A DNA stretch of 64,000 nucleotides from Blasia pusilla (lineage: Eukaryota; Marchantiophyta; Marchantiopsida; Blasiales): the NCBI GenBank assembly GCA_050084515.1, contig CM114272.1, positions 52,576,001 to 52,640,000 on the forward strand, given 5' to 3'. Every line of letters starts with the position of its first letter. The first letter of the stretch is position 1. This document shows, piece by piece, positions 45,409 through 55,926 of this stretch. The position numbers and the translations under genes were made by a program. The notes beneath the pieces were generated by a model, which had not been told where the DNA came from, searched no databases, and saw only the letters and a list, made by a program, of their open reading frames with translations.

Positions 45409-46473
45409 CGGATAGATTATTCCCGCTCGAGACGCTGATCGATCTCGCCCTGACTAACAATGAGTACTTTGGGTTGATCGATATTGTCGCATTCGCACCG
45501 GGACCGCGCCTTCCTTAAGATCAATTCGGTGTTCACCATATTATGCGGGAATGCCTCTCATTTCATCCATAGAGTATGCAAAGACATCCAAATACTCAAA
45601 CATTAGTCTTTTATATTTTATAAGAGTGGGAGGAGACAAATCCGCCGAAAGGCGTAGAGATTTTTTATCTGCAATATTGACCTGGACATAGTCCTGCTCT
45701 TGAACCATGTTTTCTGTAAACAGGAAGGTGCTATGACCTAGCTTCTCTTCCTCTCGAGTCGACCTTGGCTTGGAGGGTACTGCCTCCTCATCTATTTCAT
45801 AACATTCTAAATAATATACATTGGATGAGGACTCAGTAGCGGTGGTGTTGTCTTGATCTGACGTATAGCCGTCGTCAGTCGGTGGCGTCTCTCCTTGGGG
45901 TGGTCGAGATTTCCACGATAGCTTGATGAGCCGCTTTGAGTCCTGATTCGGCGCCTGGAACGTGAACCGACGCCTTTTCCAATCTGTAGTCACTCTCGCG
46001 CCATACAGCCAGGGTCTTCCGATGAGCAAAGGATAGCCTGTCGCGGTCAGGGGCTGTAAGACTAAGTAGTTCAACATAAACAACACCACCCTGAGCATGG
46101 TCGGAATTTGCGTGAGCTGTCCGAGGGGTCTCTTTCGGGATTGATCTGCAAACCGCAAGTACTTGTTCAGGCTCGCATACACCGTGTACCCTAGGGCCCG
46201 CTGCTTGTTTGCTCGTCATAATATTGATTCCGCTTCGAATCAATGGGGACCTTCTTAATAGTATGGCCCTCAATCTCCACTTCTACTTGGGGCTCCCAAG
46301 TCCTCGACCCGATCTGAACAGGTCCACCATCGCAATCGCCGCTGCCTTCTGGGTCTTTGCTGATTTTCCCCTTTGCTGCGCAGGATTTTTCCGTATCTTG
46401 GGTTATCCATTAGCAATCGCAGCAGGTTATGTTGGCGGGGTTGACGCCAAGTCCTCAAGAAATCGTGACGCTT
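45409..46473 (-). pseudogene. protease region of element T
   Basis: The retropepsin C-terminal signature LIGRPWLYGARV lies near 46005-46040 in the open frame 46182-45541. The catalytic Asp-Ser-Gly appears split by a frameshift near 46240 (Asp-Ser in one frame, Gly-Ile-Asn-Ile in the next). An acidic Ser/Thr-rich spacer with DDGYTSDQDN follows before RT. Confidence 0.6.
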
Positions 46474-48640
46474 CTAGGACCAAGTGGTGATGTCGCCATG
46501 GCTTGGATCGTGATTTGGGCTGGCCTTTGCCTTCTCGGGGTCTGTTTCCCCTCGGTTCTGGGCCTCCGCGACTTTGAGCACGGACCTGGTCCTCCACGCC
46601 CCTGATGGAAGTATTTTGATGACTTCGGTCAAAGGCCGGGTCCACATTGCCTTTGAGGATGGCCTTTCCGCACGTAAGGTGTTCACCGCTTTGTTCTTGG
46701 GCTCCCAAGCCGCGCGAAGACGGCACCCTTCTTTACCTTTGGGGTCCCCGGTCCGACTCTTTGATCTCGTGGTGACCGCCAACACTGTTTCTTGAAATTC
46801 TTTGGGCCAGTCTGATGATTCTTCGTTGGCCCCTTGGGTCGAGTCTTCCTCGATGATGGTGACTCGCTTTGGTCTCGGGGACACTACTTCTTCCACCCGG
46901 ACCAATTGTACATTTACATCATTCTTGGGCTCCGGTTGAGCCGCTGGAGTATTTACACACCTGACCAACAAACGTGGGACCTTAGGCTCCGGGCATTCCA
47001 CGGCAGTGTGCCCGCCCTTCTTGCAATTCCCGCATAAGGGATTGAATCCCACAGGTCGCTTCGGGTTTGGGCAATTATTGGCCCAGTGGTCTGCTGCGCC
47101 ACAGTTATAACAACAATTTCTCTTGATGGGTGGCGTGAAGGCCGCCGCACCCATAATCTATCTCAGGGGTCTCTGTTCCCCGTATTCCAGAGGTACATAC
47201 CGAGTGATCCAGCTTCTTCCAGGGTTTGGGGGTGGCACCGCTTGCACGGCATAGCACCCTTCCCACTGTTCTGGTTCATACCATCCTTCTTCAATAGGGG
47301 CCTCTTCCTGGACCCACCGCAGATCCCCTCCGAAAGGGGCATTCTTGTACAAGATGCCCTGGGTTCCACAACTACTACACCAAACGTTGGGCCTCATCAG
47401 CCCGGGTCGCCTTCTCGGGGTCCTTCGGGCGCCAGATGCACCTTCAACTCACCATTTGTTTATCGAGTTCCTCCATGGCCGACTTGCCGGCCTTCCTTGC
47501 CGTCCCTCTTACTGGACTTTCTGACCGCTGAGGACGACGCTTGGTACTTGGTCGGGTTTTGATCTGGTGCTTGGGGGAGCGATGACGCCTGCTCTTCCCT
47601 TTCCTCTTAGCTTTTACCTCCTGCTCCGAGTCCGAGGACTCAGAAAAATCCTCTGTAGAGGATTCCGTGTCGGTGGAGGACGCTTCGTCTTCGGACGAAG
47701 CACTAGTTTGCGACGGCCCTCTTTGTTGGTGACGCCGTCTTCGTGTTCGGCGGGATTTTTCTGAAGCTTCGTACGCCTCAACAGAGGCTATGAGTGCCTC
47801 TAGGGAATCCCGTTGACCTCTCCGGCAATACCTATCCATTTCTTTGGACAAGCCAGACACGAACCAATCCACCAATTGGGAGGTAGTCGTGTGTTCTAGC
47901 TTATTCACAAGGCTCCGGAACCGTTGGGTATATTCCCGGAGAGTTTCCTTCTTTCTTCGCTTCAGGTCGCGGCTTTGTCGGCTTTGTCCTCGAACTCCAA
48001 GTCGCGGAACTCATGTAGGAAGGATTCCACGACCCTTTTCCAGTCTCCGTGACCTCGCTCCGAGACCTTCATACCACCGGCTTGCTCGCTTCTTGAGCAG
48101 CCGGGAAGACTCGTAACAAATCCTCCTCTCGCCCCTTCCCGTTGGCTTTTTTGCGACATGGGTGAATTCAAGAATAAAGTTATCCACATCGTCTCGCCGG
48201 CCTCCAAAGAAAGGTGGGGTACCTTAGCGAGTTTTTCTAGTGTTGGCCATGGGCACCTGCTCTCTCTGGCTGGTGCCGGGCTTGATGCTCGAGAAGGAGG
48301 AGGTAAAGGTGCCGCCCGAGGTGCTCTGATCGGCTCCTCGCCCCTTGACTCTCCAAAGGGGTCCCAGGACGACTCTTTGTCCGACTGCGAACTGGCAGGG
48401 GACGTAGTGGGAAATTTGTCCCTTTCTTTCTTCTTGGTCTTCGTCTTTGGACGAGGGCGAAGACTCGAGACGAACCAGGGGGTCTCAAGCCGGTTCTTTG
48501 TTCGCCGCCCATCATGCGATCGATCGGCTCACTGCTCTCACGAAGAGGGCTAAGAGCCTTCCATAAGTCTCTTGGGGGATTTGGCAACTCTCGATCACCC
48601 CCACGGTGGCGATAGGGTAAGGGTCCATGGATGGAGGTTA
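46474..48640 (-). pseudogene. Gag of element T (frameshifted)
   Basis: The N-terminal and capsid parts are split over several frames: 48587-48237, 48207-47962 (DWKRVVESFLHEFRDLEFED, capsid-like) and 47908-47444 (NKLEHTTTSQLVDWFVSGL, then an Arg/Ser-rich region). The nucleocapsid frame 47154-46474 has two zinc knuckles, CYNCGAADHWANNC and CGNCKKGGHTAVEC. A basic linker leads to protease. Confidence 0.75.
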
Positions 48641-48994
48641 ACTACTGATTTTTTTTACATCTACAGGAGGATGCCTGGTGCTCCTATGCTTCCTGCCAGG
48701 TTTTCCTCCCATAGACAGAAGTACCGGGTTTTCACCAAGTACAACTATCGTCCATGGGCGAAGCACCATTCGGCGACTGGTTCCTTGACCATTCTAATTA
48801 GTTGGCCTATCTTCTCTAGCACCAATGCAGCAATTGTATTGTTATCTTCGAGCATACATTGTCTTACGGGGGTCGCTAGAGCTAGCCGATGGTCTTTAGT
48901 AAGAATTAGAATGTGGGTTGTCTAGGAGCGAAGCTTCTTTCTCCGTTCCCTGCTTCCCCATGGATCTTTCTCTCCCTTCTCAGCCAAGGATATG
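48641..48994 (-). other. 5' leader of element T
   Basis: The short untranslated stretch between the primer-binding site and gag has no convincing ORF on the coding strand. Confidence 0.5.
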
Positions 48995-49013
48995 ATCCCC
49001 GGCAGCGGCGCCA
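48995..49013 (-). promoter_or_regulatory. primer-binding site of element T (tRNA-Asp type)
   Basis: On the minus strand the site reads TGGCGCCGCTGCCGGGGAT. It is complementary to the plant tRNA-Asp 3' end except for one base in the GCCGTTGCC stretch. It lies about 17 bases after the 5' LTR end. This primer type is characteristic of Tat/Athila Gypsy elements. Confidence 0.88.
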
Positions 49014-49030
49014 AAAAGTCTTCGACTATA

Positions 49031-50212
49031 TGTAATGTCTAAGGGTTTCTTATTTACAGTCAATTGTAGAGTTCGATCCCCAAGAGGATCATTGTTGGAT
49101 GAAAAGAGAGTATAAGGTGATGATTATGTTGTAAAAGTGTAATTGATTATATAATTCAATTATAGTATTCCAAAGATCGACTTCCGATTCTTCTTAGTAC
49201 CTATGTTTTCTTCTTCAATTCTCTCGAGTGGAATTTCAAGTACGCTCAGGCAATTTGTTCTCTCATCATCTCGGAACCTCACAGAGATCTCAAGAATAAA
49301 GTTGGCTTCTCCTACTTTCGGAACTCAATCCGTCGGGGCAGGTTACTCTCTGTCAAACAGATTTCATACAACTTTATATTGATTATTCCATTGATGAGAA
49401 AGGTTCGCCTGATTCACTCTTCACTCGGCAGACCTAAAAAAGAATGTTGAGACATAAGCATCGCACATCAGAATGAATGAATGAATGCTTTACTACTCCA
49501 TCAAGAATTGGAAGACTTCAAAGTATCTACAAGCTCGAGAGGGTACATCTCTCTTGCTCGGACCATTCCTACAGCATAAGGACTTCATGAGCGAATGATG
49601 CTAATAGCTTCTGTCCTGTTTCTTAAATATTCTCGAGAGTAGGATCGTTTCTATGATTCGAAGCGTTCTTGATGAAGGGTGTGTCTTTTCAATATCTGTA
49701 ACTACCTAGATCTATGGTTCTCTTAGCTTTTCCTACGATCCTTATGAATCCGAGGTACAAAACTGTCCTAACTACCAATTTGATACAAAGGGTCGCGCCC
49801 TTTCCTAGTCTAATTGTTCTAACGATGTGTCGTTTCAAATCTCAATCATGCTGAGCTTCGCTGCGCTAAATTTCTGGAGGACGAAATTCTTCTTTCTTCT
49901 TTGTGCTTCGTGCTTCGTTCTTCGTTCTTCGCTGAAGAACGAGGTACTTCGTATATAGAGCTTCGTTGAGCTTCGTTAGACTTTGTTAAGCTTCGCTGAG
50001 CTTCGCGTTGAGCCTTTATACTTCTTTACAGCTTTTGACTCTCCTCTAAGGCAAATCCTTGATCTTCATCTCTCTGCCTTGTCTTCGGAGCTTGGTGATT
50101 CACTTATTTTTCTTCATAATAATAGATAATCACAATCAAAATCATAATATACAAGAGTCTTCGTTGAATAAAAAGATATATTCTTCAAGATTACAAAATT
50201 GTGGGTATCACA
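49031..50212 (-). repeat. 5' LTR of element T (full length, 1182 bp)
   Basis: It starts TGTGATACCCACAATTTTG at 50212 and ends TTACA at 49031. The promoter-like TATAAAGG is at 50013-50020 (minus). Downstream lies an AAGCTCAGCGAAGCTT-type repeat block (49905-50005) that is rich in CGAAG. Complete relative to the 3' LTR. Confidence 0.92.
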
Positions 50213-51339
50213 CTCATCACAAGGGGTGGAAGACCCACAGACATAGTCCGAAGTCGACGCTGCTCGGGCATACAAAGACTCAAAATCCAAGTCAAACTAT
50301 TCAAGTCCCTGGCCTGACCCAACACACGACGTCGTGAAGCCTCACAAATGGAAGCAACCGCTGTCACACCAGTAGCAAATCCCATCGCACGCTCTCTCTC
50401 ATCAGCGTTAGGCTCCACCAACTGTCGCACATGAGAATCCCATAGAAGCCCGGGACCACCTTCCTTGTAGGCATGTGACGAGGGAAAACTCACAAATGTA
50501 GGTAGTGCCATCCTAGGCTGGCCCACACGGTTCACCACTGCTATGGGTGATCGATCAATAACCCTCACCACGTGAGAAAGTCGCCCAGTATCCAAGATAC
50601 TATCCACTGTAAGGCAAGGATCCCGTTGCACTGCATCATATGCTCGACGTAGAACCTCCCTAGGCAACAAGTTTGTCCACCACAAGCGTGGACGATGTGC
50701 ATGCAAGACCAATCCACGATGTCCAATCCTAGACCGCACCTCATGAACACTCGCCATTATCCGGGTCTGAGTGTCACCTAACAATGGAACATTCTCCAGA
50801 ATGTAAGGTGGAGCACGTGCCTGATGAACCTGAAGATGCAGTAACACCCGTAACATCTCCCAAAACAATCGGGACCTAGGGTCGTGTAATCCTTCACCAC
50901 GACCAACACGTGTATGACCTTGACATGGCCATCCAGCAATCACCAAATCCACAAGACCAACCCTCTCAAGGTCCTGCGCCCCCAACAATGCAATGTGTGA
51001 CGGCAAAGCACGCTGGTATCCACGAATAGCTAATGGCGGCAACAACTCGGGATATCTCCGTATCAACTGACCAATATGTCGGGATGAGACTCTGTGGGCC
51101 GTCTCATCTCGCTCCACATACACGTATCTCTGCACACGAATATCGGCATGTAACACTGCAGCCAAACCAGTGCCAATCCCACCAAAGAGATCCAACACAC
51201 AAATGCCCTCCGGCGGATACTGCCATACAATGGGTGTAGTATCCAAAGGGGATAATCCAATTGGACCAGAAGTAGGAGTCCGCCGTGGGGCCTCCTCTTC
51301 CTTGTGAGGTATAACAGCCTCACACCAAGCCTCCTGCAC
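50213..51339 (-). CDS. DNMT3-like DNA cytosine-5 methyltransferase domain of D1
   Basis: The uninterrupted frame from 51339 gives about 375 codons before the nested element. All core motifs are present in canonical order: motif I DLFGGIGTGL (residues 50-59), GLVDLVIAGWPCQG with the catalytic Cys at 139, RSRLFWEML (155-163), motif VI ENVP (182-185), motif VIII-like RPRLWWTNL (216-224), a short target-recognition-like region (about 225-310), ERERAMGF (314-321) and motif X-like RRRVLGQARDLNSLTWIL (336-353). Order and C-terminal pattern resemble DNMT3 rather than the permuted plant DRM proteins or the longer MET1/CMT enzymes. It sits between protease and RT. It would methylate cytosine using S-adenosylmethionine; activity is untested. 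Confidence 0.93.
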
Positions 51340-52440
51340 TAGGCGATCAGCCTCCTGCCGTAGTGCACTGCCTGAACTTCAAAGTGGCACATCCAACTAT
51401 GAGGATGCCACTTGTGCAAAACTAGGGACCTCCTCTACCTCTTCATGCACAAGAGAATCTATAGCAGAAACATTACCCTCCAAAAAGTCTCCTGGCCAAA
51501 TGACTACTCCACTAAAACCAGCCACAGATGCTAACACCGTTGGGGAAGACCCTCCTGGTCGAGCCCCATAAATAAATCTCACAGGAACTTGGCTCATACG
51601 TCCATCCTCAGACTGCCAACTAGGTCTATAAGACGCTGTCTCAGTTCAGTAATCCATCTGAAAACCCATCGGGTACAATATTGCTCCTCAAACCCATCAT
51701 ACGACTCGGCTGATGTGACCACTGCAAGTACTCCCAACCGAGAGCTATCAGTTGCATGATTTGGTCTCAACTGTCTCGTGTCATGAATTGAGACCTATCA
51801 TTGGCTCCTCCAAGTGATGTTTGAATCTGGAATGGGCAAGGCTCAAGCTCTGGCCTCCGAATACCCAAACCAGTATATGCCGCCTTTCCCAACATCAAAG
51901 GTTGGGCACGAGAGTCTAACAAGACTCTATCCGGTCTATACACATATCCTGTAGGACTCACCAATCGGAATATCCCACTCCGCTTGTCCAACATACATAC
52001 ACCAGGTGTAAGCCTCTCACGATCAATGGCTGGCCGGGCTGGTAATGCATCCATCTTCGCCCGCCGCTCGCTAAGTAGCACCGGGTACTCAATGCTACAC
52101 CTGACATAGAGGGTCGCTCCACCGCAACACCGTCATCCACCTCAGCACGTGTAGCAGTAACACCCCCACGTTCACACAACGTGGATGCTAACTGAAATAT
52201 AGGAGCTAAGTCAACTCCTAAAGCCATCAGCTCCGTGGCCAAAAACAATGGGGATCCGAACACTGAAGTTGCCATCCGCAATACTACACTAGATGCTGCA
52301 TCCCTGTCTACTACACGCAATGTAGATGCCTAGTCCCCACTATCGGCTCAATAGGCTGCGTAAGAACCATGGATGGAGTCCTAAGCACCTTAGACAACAA
52401 GAATGACTCGGAAAGCCTAGCCTGCCTCCCAACCTCATAC
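51340..52440 (-). pseudogene. linker and protease region of D1 (frameshifted)
   Basis: Segments in three frames align with the protease regions of A and B: 52320-51958 (ATSVFGSPLFLATELMALG), then 52081-51767 with the catalytic loop reading LLDSRAQ where A and B read LLDSGAQ. The later part near 51760-51600 carries stops, and the YDGFEEQYCTRWVF remnant replaces YDVLVGG. The Gly-to-Arg change in the DSG loop and the indels indicate loss of protease function, unlike the open methyltransferase next to it. Confidence 0.7.
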
Positions 52441-52442
52441 CT

Positions 52443-54062
52443 CTATGGATCCAACTCCACAGTAGTACCACGTGGCTCTGATGCTCGAGTGGCTCCTCTC
52501 GTAACTGCAGCTGATGCCTCAACCTGTGCTACACTTTCCATATAAGAGAGATCATCCCCTCCATAAGAGGTGGAAGCCCTTGCTCCCGAACCTGATCTAT
52601 GCTGGATACCAGCCATAGTAGCCAACTTTTGCTCCAACTGCTCAATCCTTGCAGCCATAGCTGACTCTCTTGTAGTGGTAGGGGTAGCCATCATAGGCTC
52701 TCCAACCACTGGTCCACCTCTACCACCCATACCACCTCTACCACCTCGGCCTCTCGGAGCTACTCCACCACCGCCACGGCCTGATCTCAACTCTGGATGA
52801 AGATCAAAGCAACGCTCTCGAGGATGACCTGGTCTCCCGCAATGATCACACTGAGTTGGGGCCGACTGAGGCCCATCCTCTAAAGTCCGTCTCCCATCCT
52901 CTTAGGGACAAAACCTCCTAACATGATCACCTCCACATGTCCAACATGACTGTCCTTGTTGCGGGGCAGCAAATGAAGGCAATGGTCTCTACGCAAGTGT
53001 CCCTCTAGGACCTGACTGAGGTCGCGTGTACCCCCCACGACTCCCACTACTACTACCACCACCACCACTACGAGACTGTGAGGTGGGCTGCTAAACACGA
53101 GAAGTAGTAGTTGTATCCCTACTGAATGCGGATGTCACCACTCTCTCCTTCACCATGTTAAGCTCAATCTTCTTAGATAGAGCAATCATATGGGTCAATG
53201 TGGATGAATCATCACTCATAAGAGTAGCATCACGTACCCTGCGGCGCAACTCTCTATCCAAGATCCCATACCAAAATTGGACTACCTGAGCCTCAGTCAC
53301 ACCCTGGGTAACTGAAATCAAGCGTCGCATACGAGTGTATGCCTTACCAAGACTCTCACTAGTCTTTCGTTCAAATTCTTGGAGACTCCTCAACTTCTCT
53401 GTCTTCACTCCTTGATAGTTCTTCTTCAACCTCTTGAAGAACTCTGCAACCGAGCTGAATGATGGTGGGGCACTAGTACCTCCATTAGTACCCCCACTGG
53501 TACCTCCACTGGTATCCCTACTCCGACTCGTACTCGTACCACTCAACGTCGGGTTGGCTGGCATAGTAGGAGCACTACTACCAATACCACCATGGGTGAT
53601 AGACACATAGCCTAGAGACCAATATTGTCTCCACGCCTCAATCTCAACAGCATTGTCCCTCCTAAACTCATGGTAATCATCCATGGGTGGTCCCTCCAAG
53701 TGCTGAAACAACCCCTTCCAAGCCAAGAAGGGTGTAAACAACGTGGCGTTCCACAACATTTGCATATCACACCACGTATCAAACTCCTGCATGAAGTCCT
53801 CCAACTCAATGGTGCCCACTGCACTCGAGTATCGTCGTGGGCCCTTCATGGCCCCATATATTCCGTCCATGTCCCAAATCAATGGAGTTGCAACACTCGA
53901 TAACAACGTAGAAGACTCGGTGTTTGGAATACCCTCGTCCTCCTCTTCATCAACCGTCGGAAGTGGAAAAGGTAGCCGATACCTCAATCCACTCAGTGTG
54001 AAAACACCACTGTCCGCACCACGGTCCCCAACCATACCACCAGACAGCTCCGTGATGACCAA
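52443..54062 (-). CDS. Gag of D1
   Basis: An ATG at 54062 opens 323 codons with an acidic N-terminus, GTIELEDFMQEFDTWCD, a Gly/Ser/Thr-rich spacer and a capsid segment (EKLRSLQEFERKTSESLGKA, VTEAQVVQFWYGILDRELRR). A TAG at 53091-53093 precedes a Gln-Pro-rich link and two zinc knuckles, CWTCGGDHVRRFC (52946-52908) and CDHCGRPGHPRERC (52850-52809), with two more stops (near 52990 and 52903). A Gly/Arg-rich tail and short coiled coil (52790-52443) end the region in the same frame. The N-terminal start is supported by alignment with gag A, B and E. Confidence 0.85.
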
Positions 54063-55555
54063 CGCCGATGCCGCACCACCACCAAATTACCACCACTAAG
54101 TAACCAAGTGACGTCAATGTCGCTGTACTATTCTAGCTCTACTAGCTATGGGTGTAGGCAACCTAACCTGTCATCACCACAAGAAGCCTCCCACGGTCTA
54201 CTAGTTATCACTCCAGCCTCACTATCGGTAGCACACAGGAGTAACACTACTCTGGAAATCAACGTCAACCCTAACAATGGGCGTGCAAGCAAGAAGCAAC
54301 AATGGAGGGGATCCAAACAGAGGAAGTCCAACGAAAACCCTCCAATCGCAAATGGAAATCAAGGTAACACAATCCACCAAACGTGGCGCCCCCTAAATCC
54401 ACAGAACCCATCACACAATTCTAACGCAATAGCTACTCCGCCGCGGGTCGATGACGTGCTAGTCGGACTCGTAGCACCTGAAAATATCACCTGCATAGAG
54501 AGGCTATACCGTACTATGTGCTAGAGGTCCATCAACCAAAAACCTGAGATGCATAAAGCGCCTAACACATCTCCAAACAACACCAAATGAGCTACACCAG
54601 TGTGTACACTGGCATAGGTAAGAACTCAACAGTTAAGCGTCTTTCAGGCATAATAGCCCACAGATGGGTAACCAGTTATGCAACACTCAAATCACAAATC
54701 CTGCAAAAACTGCTTCATGCCCAAGCAAGCAAGCTTGCTTGTTTGCTCCTTGCTCCTTACTCCGCCTCTCACGCCCACTCGCCCCGAGCTACCACGAGTT
54801 GCCTCAAAGCCTCAAAATTCCCCGTTCGCCATGCTTCGCCATGCTTTGCTATGGAGAGAGGCCCAACTAGGGCGCCCCCAACGGGATAGGCGTCTCCAAC
54901 AATGGATGAGTCACCAACCAACCAGCCCCTCCGATCTGCTGTCCACCATAGCCAGACCTTGAGCTAGTCCGTAAAATTTTGATCAGCAATTACTCCACAA
55001 ATCCTCGACCAAAATTGAATCTATTTTGACCAGAATTCAATTGACCACCATAGCTATCTCTCCACAAAAATCAGCTACAACCGAGCTGTGTACTCTGAGC
55101 TAAAAATCAGACAAACTTGCTGTCCATACACCTCCAGAATCGCAAATCCGACAACGCTTCCGCCCAGAATCCCTAATCCGCAACGCTCCACACACTCAAG
55201 CAGATAGCATCACATGAGATCACAATACAAGTAGCAACAGGAACCTCTCACCCGATCTAGATGAACTTCAACAGAGCTTCCGCACTCCAAGCTCTCCATA
55301 TCAGAAAACCGTCAAACACAAACCATAATCTTCAATCCTTGATAACTTCCAACTTCCTTGACAAAATCCGGCGATCTAAAGCACGTTAGAAAGCTCTCAG
55401 CAAGTCGCTTCTTTCCCAACCAACCATGCACCAGATTCCCAACTCCAACATAGGCCACAAGCCACGAACATCCACGGCTGAGTACACAATCAACCCAAAC
55501 CAGATCCTACTGATCCACAATTGAAGCTACCATCGATCTACTCTAGTTCTTTGAG
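54063..55555 (-). other. 5' leader of D1
   Basis: About 1.5 kb lies between LTR core and gag. No canonical TGGTATCAGAGC primer site was found after the LTR core. Plus-strand ORFs here (for example 54587-54962) overlap in several frames and look like chance. The leader is not recognisably similar to the leaders of A and B. Confidence 0.55.
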
Positions 55556-55922
55556 TGAAATCCGTGAAAGATCTACTGTCATAAAACACGTATAGAATCA
55601 CAAACAATCGAGCCAAACCCACTCCACGATGGGAGAATCTAGGTCGAAGCTTGCGGGAACCACCATAGCCAAGAGCTCTACTCACTACCAAGGCTAACTC
55701 CCAACGCAACAGGCTTAACTCAAAGAACTAACTGTTCTTTGAGTGCACTCCACACTATATCCTCCAACCTAAGAGCGGGCCCTATTGGAAAAGTCACCCT
55801 CAACTGAGTAACCCCCAATCCTATGTATGAAACCGCATCTCTACCTAGACACTACGACCCTAATAAGGTATGGCCTCTACTACCACACTATACTCTACGA
55901 CATAATCCGTATGGTCATGACA
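55556..55922 (-). repeat. 5' LTR core of D1
   Basis: It matches 35734-36101 with about ten differences. It starts TGTCATGACC at 55922, and the core ends GGATTTCA at 55556, after which the sequence reads CTCAAAGAACTAGAG instead of the terminal module found in the 3' LTR. It includes the ACTCAAAGAAC/GTTCTTTGAGT hairpin. Confidence 0.85.
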
Positions 55923-55926
55923 ACCA

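Larger units (their letters stand above)
39648..50212 (-). mobile_element. nested Gypsy element T (Tat/Athila-like)
   Basis: This minus-strand LTR retrotransposon is inserted between the methyltransferase and RT of D1. The direct repeat CTCAT flanks it at 39643-39647 and 50213-50217. The LTRs start TGTG and end TTACA, with a primer-binding site for tRNA-Asp and a polypurine tract beside them. Order: gag with zinc knuckles, protease, RT, RNase H, integrase, extra ORF. The LTRs are nearly identical apart from a deletion of about 190 bp in the 3' LTR, so it inserted after D1. Several stops and frameshifts break pol. Confidence 0.93.
35618..55922 (-). mobile_element. methyltransferase-PHD Gypsy element D1 (contains nested element T)
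   Basis: This LTR retrotransposon runs on the minus strand in the order LTR, leader, gag, protease, DNA methyltransferase, RT, RNase H, integrase, PHD finger, polypurine tract, LTR. It starts TGTCATGACC at 55922 and ends ACGACA at 35618. ACCA lies just outside both ends (35614-35617, 55923-55926) as a 4-bp target duplication, supported by the uninterrupted site in copy I (near 34333-34345). Removing nested T leaves about 9.7 kb. LTR cores differ at roughly ten of 367 positions by eye. It has stops in gag and protease and frameshifts in protease and near RT/RNase H and in integrase. Confidence 0.85.

Noticed and set aside
49070-49090. GTTCGATCCCC resembling a tRNA B box
   Set aside because: No A box or cloverleaf around it; it lies within the T 5' LTR.
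54587-54962. Plus-strand ORFs of 68-100 codons in the D1 leader
   Set aside because: Open in three frames at once over the same bases and without family features; treated as leader sequence.
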